A DNA stretch of 64,000 nt from Sepioteuthis lessoniana (GCA_963585895.1 OY757911.1:96235686-96299685); one strand, 5' to 3'; shown: positions 35,312-46,574, counted from the stretch's first letter. A program made the numbers and translations. Notes: generated by a model from the letters alone, not told the origin.

Positions 35312-36004
35312 TTCCAAGTTAATAATTAAAGGGCGTTCATTCATAGAAAGTATATGTAAGTTAAGATAGTGTAGACTTAAAGTCAGAGAAAACAGGTGAA
35401 TAAATAAAAAGAATTAATAAAAAGTGAAAAAGTGAAGCAATATATAGAAAAAAAAAATGAATGAATAAACAAATACGAGTTAAAATGACCTATAAGTTGA
35501 GTACTAAAATAATCCAGGAAATAGAAGCTATAAACAGGTTAATGTTGAAAAGAGGCAAGTGGATAAAAGAAAGATATGATAAAGCAAGCAAATACTTGCG
35601 GAAGTCACAAAAGTAAAGGATAAAAGTAACGATAATAGGATAAAAACAGGAAAGCTGAAAATCAAACTTAGTAGTGTGGATATATAAACAAATTACAAAG
35701 TTTACAGTATATAGATGCCTAGATAAACACGATCGACACAAAGTGCTCCATTCATATGGCCTCGTGCTAAGATCTACACAAAGTACCCAATCTATATGGC
35801 CTTGCACCACATCTAAGCCAAAAGCTTAGTAAATTACTTCACCAAGTGACCAATAAACTAAACCAGCTTCACTAATCCTCAGATAGACCTTAAAACTGTT
35901 TACAAAAAGATACCAACTATGCACGAAAAACACTTTTTCAGATGAACGCTTAATTGAGTCACTGATAGTTATGAAACTATTTGACTCTGTCTGCGCTATC
36001 TTAA

Positions 36005-36006
<2 letters not shown>
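35096..36006. other. AT-rich stretch, A-rich at 35390-35480
   Basis: Includes a small (TA)n at 35280-35309. A minus-strand frame at 35810-35490 has no recognisable motif and lies on A-rich sequence. Confidence 0.5.

Positions 36007-36067
<61 letters not shown>
36007..36067. repeat. (TA)n, 61 bp
   Basis: A pure TA tract. Confidence 0.97.
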
Positions 36068-36071
<4 letters not shown>

Positions 36072-36239
36072 TGTGTTGATTGCACGGGGTTCCCTGGCTT
36101 GCTCTTTCCTATCATCAAACGTACCAAGCAGATTCTCTTAACTGTTTCTAGTGTTCTCATAGATTTAATCCATATAAGTCCTTGGGGGTAAGCCTAGACT
36201 GGTGTTACCACGTCCATTCAAGAACATTGCTTAAGAATT

Positions 36240-36440
36240 GGTCTTTATGTCCTCAGCTGTTCCAAGTAGGTTTGTTTGTCTTGATGGATGGTTTGTTAGA
36301 TGGTAACAAGTAGGCTTACAACTGCTTTTCTTAGGATGCTGCTTCCAGGATTTATTCAAAACAGTACATAGCATTCTTGTGTAGTCCCCCATCTACCCTT
36401 TTCTCTATATTCTTAGAGTCGAGATTGTTCATCCATACAA
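36240..36440 (-). mobile_element. decayed RTE-like C-terminal fragment
   Basis: The complement parallels the reverse-strand RTE-like copy H: GATGCTGCTTCCAGGATTTA, then ACAGTACATAGCATTCTTGT and TAGTCCCCCATCTACC correspond to the segments encoding the KSWQQHP and RMLRAILN part of copy H. Many differences make it an old insertion or a member of a related subfamily. Confidence 0.6.
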
Positions 36441-37660
36441 CTATATATATATATATATATATATGTATACAGGAGATTTGCGAAAGTTATGCATTCTAAT
36501 TATTTTCAGCGAAACTACAATAGATAAAAATCTCATACAAATAGCGTTCAACACATTTGTCAGCTGACGAAATGTGGAGTGTGTTAATCAGCACATCTGC
36601 ACAAACAAAAATAGAAGCAAGATTGACTAAGTGGACAACATGTCTTCACTAAGACGCCTTGATCGCTGACGTGAAAAAGCTGATCGCCTCTGCGGTTGCC
36701 TTTTTTACGATCTCGGCTCATTTTAATCATTGGGAATATTGCATAGGCACTGATAATGGCTATGTAGAATATTTGTGTTTTCTTTGCTCTCTCCAAAGAT
36801 ATTGTATCTTCTGTAGATGTCTATTAGAAATTGCTGAAAAATATTTGGCGCAACCGTGAAGGTATTTAATTTCCTCGGTAAGACTCTAACCTACATTCTA
36901 CGAGGAGGCTCCAGTACTGGGTATCTATGGAATGTGGATTGCCACTTAATAGCCATTATGCTCCAACAATGCTCCCATATATGAATCAAATAGATCGGTC
37001 AAAAAATTATTCCTAGCACCGTGTAAGAAATAACAACGGAAAATAAATCCGTCTAAACGTACAATGAGCACAATTCCCTAACCTCCAGGCATAAAATAAC
37101 CCTACATAAGTTTCAATTGCTTTAAAATCGATCATTCAAGAAGTTACTTTATTTTTGATCTTTTCCTTGAACTTTTAGAAAGTTCTAAAGATTCTTGCTT
37201 TAAAATGTGCCAAAAGTGTGCAACTCCAGGATGAATATTTGGAATAGCATCTTCGTCTCCAGGCTTTATATTATTATTCTCTGCTTGGTTGAGTCGAGAA
37301 ATTTTCAATATTCACTTGATTGTGTGTACGCAGGTGTGAGCATGTGGACACGGGAAGTGAGCAAAAAGGACAATGAGTGTCCTCAATTCGACGCAAAACT
37401 GCATCAGTTTGGTAATGTCCAGACCTAGAGCTTAAGAGAAGATGACATACACCTTCGTTGCCATTACTCCCAAATCTACTTTGACCTGAATAGGTTGTAA
37501 CTGTTGGGGTCCCATCTAAATATCAAACATGCAAATTATTTTTCATTGGAATGATTAATAAATAGATTTGATAATGTTAAATAGCAAGGCTTGAAACTAT
37601 TGAACTATATGTAAACAAATGATTGATATTTAATAGGATTATTATGCATTATATTGGAAT
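36441..37660. other. unassigned stretch
   Basis: A small (TA)n lies at 36441-36465. Short frames at 36659-36859 and 37207-37428 show no family features. Confidence 0.5.
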
Positions 37661-37895
37661 AAAAAGTAAGTAAAGTTGGCGACCTTAGTCGAGGGTGACC
37701 CGAAGGCTCTCTTTTCGATAACTACAACACCAAAGTGTAGGGGAGGGCGCTACTCCTTTCCCTGGATTGCTCCACTTTACTCTCGATACCAACTTTATAT
37801 TGCTGAGTGTTAAGCAAGAAGGCATCAATTACCATTTTTGAGTCTTTGGTATGACTCGACCTGGAATTGAACCCAGATCTCCCGGGCCATTGGTG
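37661..37895 (-). mobile_element. tRNA-derived SINE, family 3
   Basis: The minus strand has GGCCCGGGAGATCTGGGTTC and AATTCC (B-box region), the AAAGGAGTAGCGCC block and the closing GGTCGCCAACTTTAC. It aligns along its length with the copy at 16841. Confidence 0.87.
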
Positions 37896-37996
37896 AATAT
37901 TGGAAAACTTGAAACCAAATTCCAATTTGCAATGAATAAGGTATATCGACTTATTTATGAGTTTAGCTATTTGGAATTTTTTTTCCAACAATTTTT

Positions 37997-38070
37997 ATAT
38001 ATATATATATATATATAATATTTCTTATTAAATCACCCACAAGTGTTGGTATAAACAATAACAAACCAAG
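37997..38070. repeat. (TA)n plus stem-loop motif copy
   Basis: The short TA tract at 37997-38016 is followed within 15 bases by AATCACCCACAAGTGTTGGT, a reverse-strand copy of the stem-loop motif that lies beside the (TA)n at 3862. Confidence 0.65.
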
Positions 38071-38261
38071 GGTAAAGAAAACTACAATTATTAATAGCAA
38101 AGTTATCATTTCCAAAGTAATTATACTTCTTCACCTGATCTTTAAACACAGATGGGGTAATTACTTAATGTTATTCTCGTCTTTGTTCTCGAAATGATCA
38201 TTAAAAGCAAACAAATTGATTTTCATGTCATGTTGACAAAGTCATATTTATTTTACTTATA

Positions 38262-38800
38262 TCATCATCATCATCATCATCATATCACGCTGGTAGCACG
38301 GATATCCCTGACCCTCTCTCACCACTCCTCCCTATCGTTCATCGCTCTAGGTAGGTCTTCAGGACAACATCCCGTATCCTCACATAGCTGCTGAATGTAT
38401 GTTCGTGCTGGTCGTCCTGCTTTTGCACGGCCATGTGTGGGGGTCCATAAGAGTACTTCTCTTATGAGTTCGTCCCTGCTTCTCCAGCAGTGTCCTGCAT
38501 GTCTGGTTCGTCTAACTTGAATAGTTTTCGTGATAGGGGGCAGGTGGCCGTTCAGTTGGTGTCTTGTGGGGTGTTGCTGCCAGGACTTGTTTAAGATTGC
38601 ACGTAGCATTCTTGAGTAATTGCCGTCTAGCTTCTTCTCCAGCCGTTTTGTTAGCGTCCATGTAGTGCAGCTATATAGCAGTATCGATGTAACCGCTGCC
38701 TGGAAGAAACTGCGTTTCATTTTATCGGTTAGGTCTGATTTCCATATAACCGATAGCCTATTGATAGCTGTCCATGCTTTCGCTAACCTCGTTTCGATTT
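38262..38800 (-). mobile_element. RTE-like non-LTR retrotransposon, 5'-truncated copy H
   Basis: A reverse-strand insertion with an (ATG)n tail (seen as CATCAT at 38262-38283) and an open C-terminal region. It is truncated at about 38798, inside the codons for ETRLAKAWTAI. Its tail type and C-terminus match copies G (8969) and I (56811), and it is the least damaged of the three. Confidence 0.9.
38301..38798 (-). pseudogene. C-terminal part of RTE-like reverse transcriptase
   Basis: An uninterrupted frame of about 165 codons. It begins ETRLAKAWTAINRLSVIW, continues with CTTWTLTKRLEKKLDGNY, and has a conserved HLPPITKTIQVRRTRHAGHC block followed by RSRDELI and GRAKAGRPARTYIQQLC. The Cys/His-containing tail is usual for this LINE lineage. 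The catalytic YADD and everything upstream are absent, so no activity is possible. Absence of stops over this length suggests a recent insertion. Confidence 0.85.
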
Positions 38801-39108
38801 TACACGTACACATGGGAAGCAGCATGATGTACGTAAAGGTATTTGAATAAACCCATGGACGACCAAACTCAATACCTAAACGGGTCCTGGACGTGAGTTT
38901 GACGACTTTACGCTCAGGATCGTTAGTTTGATCGGGGAACTACTGCTGCTCCTCTATAAGAGTGGCTTCTATAGAAGAGAATAAAACGGCCATCGAAAGA
39001 TAACCATGACCCACACTCAAACCACATTACTTATTTAGATAATGTTTAATGCATCCGTACTAAAGAACTTCGCATGAAGTTTTAAAGCAGCCGTCAGTGA
39101 GGAGGAAG
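38801..39108. other. unassigned spacer
   Basis: Nothing recognised between the RTE-like copy and the duplicated segment that follows. Confidence 0.45.
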
Positions 39109-39313
39109 GAAATGAAGATATTCTAACCGACATTTCTAAATATATAAAATTGTTTGAAATACCGACGAGTCAATATATGTATCATGTATTCCCACCATTA
39201 CTTTAAATACTAAGTATGCAAAAAAAAAAACTTCCAAATACAAAAATTAATGTTTTTGATAAAGTCCAACATATTTTTTGAGGAGCTTGCTCTCTCATGA
39301 TTATTTTCGTTGG
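39109..39313. repeat. local duplication, copy 1
   Basis: It shares with 40395-40590 the blocks TTTCTAAATATATAAAA, TATATCATGTATTCC-like, AAAACTTCCA, AAAATTAATGTTTTTGATA and GAGGAGCTTGCTCTC, in the same order. The last block is the start of a SINE. Confidence 0.75.
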
Positions 39314-39545
39314 AAATGGACACAATGACTAGAGATCAAATCTTGGATGAAGTTCTTTGCAGTTCACATAGGGCAAATAAAATTGGCAAACGTATGAATC
39401 CAACTATACTCCCAGTTATTCTGGGTAAATTGTTGAGCAGACTTGACTCAATAAACTTGATGAAGCGACCGGTTTCGAAGAAAGCAGACTCTGATTTCAA
39501 ATCATTTAAACTCCGATTAAAATTGACCTTGTTTCGCATTTTGTT
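39279..39545 (+). mobile_element. tRNA-derived SINE, family 1, diverged copy
   Basis: Head GAGGAGCTTGCTCTCTCATG, then TTTTCGTTGGAAATGGACAC, B-box remnant GAGATCAAATCTTGG, central body GTATGAATCCAACTATACTC and tail AAAATTGACCTTGTTTCGCA. Old, but collinear with the full-length copies. The open frame at 39310-39699 runs through it by chance. Confidence 0.78.
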
Positions 39546-39951
39546 CACCGTGAAGAGATTCTGTAAATACAAACACATTTTTGCTTATAATATGTCATTT
39601 CATCTTAAATATAATTACGTATCAAAGCTTCTGCTTTATGGGGGACCGATAGATATGTTGATGCAGGACCGATGGATATTTTCTTGCGAGCCCGATTAAT
39701 ATATTGATTCCAAGCCGATGAATATGTTGATGCGGGGACGAGAAATAAGTTGATTCTGCAAAAATTGAAAAATAAAAGAAGTGACTCAGAAAAGTCAAGG
39801 ATTACAAAGGCAATTGAGTAAATTTAAAGGCAACTTTTATTTTGGCAATACATATAAGAAAAGAAATTGGTGTGAAGTTTGTGTTTACGTTGAAAGTGTT
39901 GACATGACCGTCTAATAAAATTTGGTGACATCAAGTTAAGATGATCTTAGA
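39546..39951. other. unassigned stretch with short direct repeats
   Basis: Around 39645-39745 a segment like GGACCGATAGATATGTTGAT recurs three to four times with variation (GACCGATGGATATTTTCTTG, GCCGATGAATATGTTGATGC). This is a small decayed minisatellite of about 30 bp period. There is no gene. Confidence 0.55.
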
Positions 39952-40290
39952 CAGGTTGGTGGTGCAGTTATGTGGCCCGATGGTCAGCAGATAGCTGAAG
40001 AGTTAGAATTTCGAATCACTGAGGGAGGCTCAAAATCACGGTGATTGATTCGGCATTTAATCAGGATTTGGTCGCCGTTAGCTCCGAAGAAGTTGAAGTG
40101 TCGTCGGTCCGAGCAGAAGCGTTCGCTTGTGTACTGATGTCGTGAGACTATCACTTCGTTGACCAGGTAATATCGTCAGAATTGCTTGGCATCGCTGTTG
40201 ACTGTAGTCAGAGCAGTGTCTTCTGCACATGGACTGATCTATTACTCCAGGGGTTTGCTACATCTGGCTGGTTGCTAATAAAGCATCGTT
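39952..40290 (+). mobile_element. probable tRNA-headed SINE, unassigned family
   Basis: The start GTGGCCCGATGGTCAGCAGA resembles a tRNA A-box region and ATTTCGAATCAC about 35 bases later a B box. The following 250 bp are GC-richer than the flanks and end near TGCTAATAAAGC. Only one copy is visible here, so the assignment rests on the tRNA-like boxes alone. Confidence 0.45.
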
Positions 40291-40394
40291 CAAGCGGGGT
40301 TGATAAGGATGTAATCGAAAATCCTGAAAGGACAGTATTTGGGCAGAATAGACATGTGTCCTTAAGAAATATTAATACGAAGAAAAGACTTGGG

Positions 40395-40590
40395 AAACCG
40401 AAATTTCTAAACATATAAAACTTTGTGATATAACAAAGTGCCAAAAATATATATCATGTATTCCTGCAATTGCTTCAATTACTATTTATACAAAAAACTT
40501 TCCACCTACTAAAATTAGTGTTCTTGATAGAATCTTAAAAAATTGTGGAGGAGCTTGCGCTCTAATAATTATTTTCGTTGAAAAGGGATC
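40395..40590. repeat. local duplication, copy 2
   Basis: Second copy of the segment at 39109-39313. It ends in the SINE start GAGGAGCTTGCGCTCTAATA; the rest of the SINE is not present. Confidence 0.72.
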
Positions 40591-41651
40591 AGTGAAACGG
40601 CTGGACTGCTCGTGATAAAAAAATGTTGGTAATAGTGTCTGGACGTCTGGAATTACTGAAAGCTCTTCAATCTGACCTACTAGTCAGCCTGCTTGTTTGG
40701 GCACATGTTTATACTGAGACGGGGTTACAACAGAGGAGTGTTTTCTTTTTTTACTTAATTGCTGGTTTCTAAAAAAAAGAGTAGTTTTAAGCTTCAACAT
40801 GCATGTGTTTTTTTAACGCTAAATCGAAGATCATCACATATTTTTACTTATTTTTTTATTATATAAGAATATTTTTCAATGTATCCCCAAGAAAACATTA
40901 TATCATTTAAATAATCAGATATAGTTAGTTGTGAAATCAGGTTGTTCAGGTATGAACTAAAGCAAGTTTTATGACATATTTGTTATTGAATAAATAAATT
41001 AATAAATATAAAAATAAAGTGAGCAAGCTCTACCTCTGCTAATTACATAGTTTTTGAGCAGGCTAATTTTATAAATAATTTGAAAATTGCAAGAGATAAA
41101 ACCATTGTTTTGTCTAACCTATTAATAAACTTGATTCGCATACCAATATTATTTTGGCGAGTTTCCTTCTCACTGAGTAGCAGACGCTTTTGATATAACG
41201 TAGCAAAGGTAAATGAATTAGATATCACGTGAATAGGTGAATATTTCTTATTGATGCTTGAAATAGCATTATCTGCTTTACTTTTCCTAATGTCGTGCTA
41301 AGCTAAACTTTATAGGGAACAGTATATAACGAAAAAATGTATCATTGTAATTATCTCGGGGCTTTCTTTTCCTAAATATAAATTTTGAATTTATGCAGAA
41401 AATTCGTATTACATTGATATAGAATTTGTTCAACAAAAGGAGGAAATAGGATCAAAGGAATCTTGAAGCAAATTGTCGAGAGAAAAAAATGGGAGAGAAA
41501 GGAAAAGAAAAAGAGAGAAAAAATAAGATGAATAAAATAAAGAGTAATGCAAGCTTAGGAAAATGTTGACGAAAAGAAATTGGTGAATAATGTGTTATAA
41601 GAGAGGAGAAAATAGGCAAAACCGTTTCGTTTCCTTCCAGAACTCGTCACC

Positions 41652-41653
<2 letters not shown>
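40591..41653. other. AT-rich stretch, nothing recognised
   Basis: No gene or assignable repeat was found. Confidence 0.5.

Positions 41654-41734
<81 letters not shown>
41654..41734. repeat. (TA)n, 81 bp
   Basis: A pure TA tract flanked on the right by an unusually GC-rich ACGGTCCCCCATGGGGGTTG, which is itself a short palindrome. Confidence 0.97.
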
Positions 41735-41735
<1 letters not shown>

Positions 41736-41904
41736 GGTCCCCCATGGGGGTTGAGCACTCTGGCGAAGGAATTGTCGGCCGCCGCTAGCGTAATGCAAAG
41801 CTTTTCGCAAAAATTGAACACTCTGGTAGCCGATAGGTTATAAAAAATGTAAAGAAAGGCTGCTGCTGTTGTTGCTAAAATAAATACCTTAAAATTCCCT
41901 TAAC

Positions 41905-42125
41905 CAACGTGGTCCGCTTGGTGGTTGAGAGGTCTGGAACTTAGTCTAACGTAAAGTTGGACGGGTTTCGATCCCGGCTTCGAGCGTCCTGCGTGTCTTG
42001 CTACACTGAAGAGTTCTGATAGAACGAAACAGTCTGTCTGAGGATGAGAATATATATATATATATATATATATTTTAGTTTCGTTTTCTTTGGTTAATGG
42101 CATATCAACCATCGAATGTTATATA
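41905..42125 (+). mobile_element. tRNA-derived SINE, family 4, with (TA)n tail and stem-loop motif
   Basis: A good tRNA-like head: GTGGTCCGCTTGGTGGTTGA (A box) and GACGGGTTTCGATCCCGGCT (B box), about 75 bases in total. A short body with GAAGAGTTCTGATAGAACGA follows, then (TA)n at 42049-42073. A stem-loop motif copy, AATGGCATATCAACCATCGA, lies at 42093-42112. The head is clean enough to suggest a fairly recent copy. Confidence 0.7.
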
Positions 42126-42139
42126 ATCTCAAATCAGTC

Positions 42140-42307
42140 ATTGTAGAAGAACACTTACGGTACTATTTAACCCATGCCCGGCGAGATAAGGGATTTATAC
42201 ATTTCCCAAGTGTATTAGACGGAAAGCAAGCATTATTGCGCGATTTGATTTCGAACTTACAACAATTACGCAGTCCAGCACGTTAGATATTACATTATGA
42301 AAACTAT

Positions 42308-42355
<48 letters not shown>
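42140..42355 (-). mobile_element. tRNA-derived SINE, family 2-like, with adjacent (TA)n
   Basis: On the minus strand the order is TAACGTGCTGGACTGCGTAA, AGTTCGAAATCAAATC (B box), ACACTTGGGAAATGTATAAA and CGGGCATGGGTTAAATAGTA, which is the shared central body. The head side abuts (TA)n at 42311-42355. Confidence 0.68.
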
Positions 42356-42359
<4 letters not shown>

Positions 42360-43627
42360 TTGTGTGTATGTGTATGCATGGGAGTAAAATATGAAATAAT
42401 ATAAGTTTGTATAAACTCTAATGATTAGTGTTTCACAATGTCGATTTTCAAATGAGCTATTATTTCACATGTGCTGAGTTTTTATCCTGTTTTATTAATA
42501 ATTTCTTTAATACATTTGATATATATTATGCCATTTCTCTATATTTTGGTGTATTGACCACGGTAAGGATTCGATAGTCTTTACCAATACATTTCAATTA
42601 TGACTGTAAAGGATATATATTTATAGACAGAGACCGAAATAGAGAGACCATGCGAGAGAAAGTGAGTGAAAGAGATACAGAAGAGGAAGAAGTAGAGTGG
42701 GGAAAGGGGGGAGTTTGTATTTTAGTTCGTTTATAGAAGATTAATGAAATTTTATTTCAGAGAACCAATAATTCTTCAAAAGATAGAAAAAAAGGGAAAT
42801 GAACGCAATTCATCGCGGAGATTCTACTTAGACAAAGAAGTTTTCCTTGTACTTTTAACAATGCACTGTCATATCCTAACAATAACATCATAGAAATATT
42901 TAACATGCAACGACTATAACATAGAAAAAACTCATATCTTATCAGTGTTGTCCCTCTTGTATTGATTTATGTAGTCCTGTTCGACCCAGGGAAATATATC
43001 TCTACTTGTATAGTGTAACTCAAATAATAACAAAAGAAAAATGATTCAGTCGATAGGTTGAATTAGTTCACAGTCCGATAAGACGATTGATCACAGTAGG
43101 AAAAAAAGATGGCGAATATCAATTATTTCAAAGTGAGAAAAACATATAGAAAATTGAAAAAATCATAATCCACTGAATTCAGTGATTTGATGCAATACTT
43201 TGGTATTATCGCGATCAGTATAACTCTCTGATATTCTTATTGTTAAACCTATATTCATAATGTATTTTGAGGTGAAAAAAAATTTTTTTTTTCGGAAAAC
43301 AATATATTCTAGGAAATTCTGGGTGAAGTGAAAAAAATTGAAAATTTTTAGCTACAGGTGTTTGAAATGTTTCGTCTTCTTCCGTTTTTAATGTTATCGA
43401 TATAGTTACTGCATCAGTTACAAAGATTGATATGCCATAAAATTTAACCAGCCAACCAGCCAATTAACCAACTTACAGCAGCAGTACTGTTTGCATTTCA
43501 CTTTGCGTTAAAGCCTTAGGCAAAGTCTTAAAACCATCCATGCTCCGATCTCCGAGGCCAGTTATGAGCAATAGAAAAACAAACAGGACATTTTAGTCTA
43601 CAAGCGGCAACTGCTCTAAAAGAAAGT
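42356..43627. other. AT-rich stretch, nothing recognised
   Basis: No gene or assignable repeat was found. A purine-rich patch lies at 42625-42715. Confidence 0.5.
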
Positions 43628-43930
43628 GGGTGTTACTCGTTGTGTAATGGTTAAAGCACTGGAGTGCAGAATCGTAGATAGCGAGTTCGAAATCCAATAG
43701 CGCTATTACGTTCACTTTCGGAAAAAAAAAACCTTCGAAAAGGAACGAAGCCCCTTATCCTCCTAGCTATGGGATAAATAGTACCACTCCTGTTCTAGCT
43801 TTGGCATTTAATAACCTACGAAGGTTGATATGCCGTTATACAAAGAAATTAAACCAAGCCAATCTAAAAGAAAGGACAGCTATGAATTCAGAGTCACTTA
43901 AATACTCTACTTAAGTATTGACCATAGGCC
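43628..43930 (+). mobile_element. tRNA-derived SINE, family 2
   Basis: Head GTTGTGTAATGGTTAAAGCA (A box) and GCGAGTTCGAAATCC (B box), then the central body with CTTCGAAAAGG and TAGCTATGGGATAAATAGTA. The 3' part includes the complete stem-loop motif: TGGCATTTAATAACCTACGA followed by AGGTTGATATGCC (about 43804-43836). The tail ends near AAGTATTGACCATAG. This copy shows how the stem-loop motif is embedded in a SINE. Confidence 0.82.
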
Positions 43931-45004
43931 GTGCCCAGTCTGTTGCGAAGGCGTTGTTACATTAATTTAGGAAGGCCACCTCACGCTGGGCAGTATTTTG
44001 CCAGCTATATTTTCAGTTTGTGAGTTCTATTCCTACCAGAATGCCTCATACTTCTGGCTACGTGCCACAACAAAAATACGATCTGTTGATAATCCTTGGG
44101 TTGGCTGAGGTCGGACTGTAGCGCCGGTGGTCTGTACGGCGAGACGTCCACTTAACGACTGGACTATGAATTATCGTACCATTGCGACTGCTGTTGGATG
44201 CCACTTATGTATCAGATATATTTTTGCTGTATGGCTATATCTGCATAGCTCGTGTGTGTGCGTGAAAATTTGTATATTCATGAGTCGGCAGTGTTACTTC
44301 ATCGAAACATCCTCGAATAATATTCTTCTACTACCATACAGTAATTACATTTATACATGTAATATATCCAAACAATAAAACTGGTGATATTTGACTTTTG
44401 TATCGCATTAAAAAAAACAATCATATAAAAATCTTGATTGTCAAAAGCTTTATCTTTCTTTTCTATGACTCTTACCAGTCTTGCTTCAAAAGATTTGAGT
44501 ATACTAATTACATCTTTCCCCGATTACAGTTGTCTTCTTTTGTCATATCTTATTCTTTCTCATAGACGAACATAGAGTTATTCCTGGAAAAGTTAAGATA
44601 ATATCATCGAGTATCAATGTAATATCAACAAAAAGATCTAAACCTCGGCTTTTTGCAGATAATTTTCGAGTAATTATTTCTATCCAATACATCCATTCAT
44701 TTATTATTCATCAGCAAGAATGCAGCATTTCAATAGTTTAAGATTTAAATTATTATCCACCTGAGTTATGTACAATAGTGCTTTGTTCTTCATATGGTTT
44801 CTTGTTGCTGAAGTTTTCAAATTTTCACCTACTCAAATAATGAGTACAGCGTATGGCATATGCGTTGAGAAAGACCATTAGCAAAGCATAAATCCTTATA
44901 CTCCTCTCTGCCACTTGGTGAGAATATTATTATTCTAATACTTACGATATCTTAAGAATAATACGTCTATAGTCCCATGTAATCATGAATATTTAATGAT
45001 AGGT
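43931..45004. other. unassigned stretch, GC-richer at 43940-44160
   Basis: The first 220 bp have several GC-rich words (GGCCACCTCACGCTGGGCAG) and may be another decayed SINE, but no clear tRNA boxes can be placed. The rest is AT-rich with no feature. Confidence 0.45.
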
Positions 45005-45570
45005 TTGGTTTGTTTGGTTTGTTGGGTCTTATGGCATATCAACCTTTGTAGGTTATTTAACGCCAAATATATTTTTATGTAAATAATCTGTTCTATTGAA
45101 AACAATTCAGTTTGGCATAAGTACACAGTTTAATTGTCAAAAATATTTCCATTTCAAACAATTCAAGCAGTTATATGTAGCAATTCAGTTAGTGTAAATA
45201 CAGTTTTTATGTTGAAAAAATGTTCTTTTTGAAATAATTCAGTTAAGCATAACCACGCAGTTTAAATGTAAGTACGGTTTAATTGTGAAAAACATTTCTA
45301 TTTCAGGCTATTCAGTTTACTCAGACAATTTATTTTAGCATAAGTATGCTGTTAGTTCTATTTAACCAATAGATACGACCCTACCAGGTGCTACCACTCC
45401 GGGCCAGAGTGTAACTGGGAGCGATGGCAATGAAGGAGTACTCCGCATTCTGGAACCTCACCATCAGATTAGTGTCATATCCAGAAAACTCGTTAGGGGA
45501 GTCTTACCCCACTGCAGAGGTGCAGTCAGTGTATTCTACAGCCCAAGCTGACTGGGCAATTAATGATAGG
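45005..45570 (+). repeat. composite repeat J, copy 2
   Basis: Same three-part order as at 34480. The head is TTATGGCATATCAACCTTTG then TAGGTTATTTAACGCC. Diverged ~56-bp units (TTGGCATAAGTACACAGTTT, AATTGTCAAAAATATTTCC) fill 45085-45365. The body at 45372-45560 has GACCCTACCAGGTGCTACCA, GGGCCAGAGTG, CACCATCAGATTAGTGTCAT and GTGTATTCTACAGCCCAAGC. The two copies differ in number and divergence of the middle units. Confidence 0.85.
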
Positions 45571-46374
45571 CATTTGTTCGCAGTTACATAATTCAAGTAA
45601 CTAACTATTATAATCCAAAGTAAACTATAGTAAGTTCAAGTAATTCTTCATACAAATAATTTGCTATTGTATGGCATCGAAGATGCTTAAAAAATTCAAA
45701 TCGTTTTAAACACATCTTTTTCTTCCATCGAAGGATTTTAAGAAGTCCTACTGCTTTGAATAAGAGTGGACCTGAGAAAGATAACAATAAAAGCGTACGG
45801 CACATTCCTAAATACACAGAAAAGGGGCATCTGTGCCATAGCTGTACAAAAGAGTCTTTTCGACCCCGTTGTGATCTCGCCGTGGTAACAAGTTGACGAA
45901 AGCAAAAAATCTGATAAACTCCTCATTTACTACTTAGTAGCAATTAGCCACCGGTAAAAAGAAAGGGGTTATCAAAACTTGAGAAAAACGCTTTAACTAG
46001 GTAAGAATATCACCAACATATCATGTGGAGAAAGAGAGAACAGAAACAGACCTTGAATTTTTTCCAGGTCCTAACATGCTTGTCCATAGTGTCTAACACC
46101 CACTTTGGCGTGCCCCAGAATTTTGAGCTCGTAAACTTTCTTCCTACATCTTTGTGACTCGTTTTCTAGAAACATCTTCACCGTCGACTCCCAAAGCCAC
46201 CCTCTTACTTCCATCAGCTTCCGCTCGCTCTGCACATAAGCCCAAGATTTCAGACTTTCAACTTTCCTTAGACATTATAGCTACAACGAGTGCCTCAACC
46301 TTGTTATTCGGCGACTACTGTCAACTTTATTTATTAATCTATTTATTTATTTATTTATTAATTCAATTTCCTAT
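45571..46374. other. unassigned stretch
   Basis: No gene recognised. A frame at 46154-46426 has no family motif in its first part; its end reads into the RTE-like remnant that follows. A (TTTA)n patch lies at about 46327-46360. Confidence 0.5.
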
Positions 46375-46520
46375 GAGCCGTTCAATTAAGTTACAAACGG
46401 AGCGCATGTGTTTTAATTGGGAATGAAGCCATCTAACTCAGAATAGCAGTCTTCTGAAATTAAAAGACAAGCTCACGTACCTCGGCAGCAGTGTGTCATC
46501 TACTGTAAGTCAAATTTCGT
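46375..46520 (+). mobile_element. small RTE-like fragment
   Basis: The translation in two frames gives ERMCFNWE and then LKLKDKLTYLGSSVSSTV, matching the KTEYMCFNQ and LKLVDKFTYLGSSVSSTE segments of copies G and I. Only about 145 bp are left. Confidence 0.72.
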
Positions 46521-46574
46521 TAAACCGCCCCATCAGATGAAGTTCTATGCCATACTACGGACATAGTTTCTTTT

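Noticed and set aside
41905-41985. Functional tRNA gene
   Set aside because: A and B boxes are good, but it continues into a SINE body and (TA)n tail, and I could not draw a complete cloverleaf.
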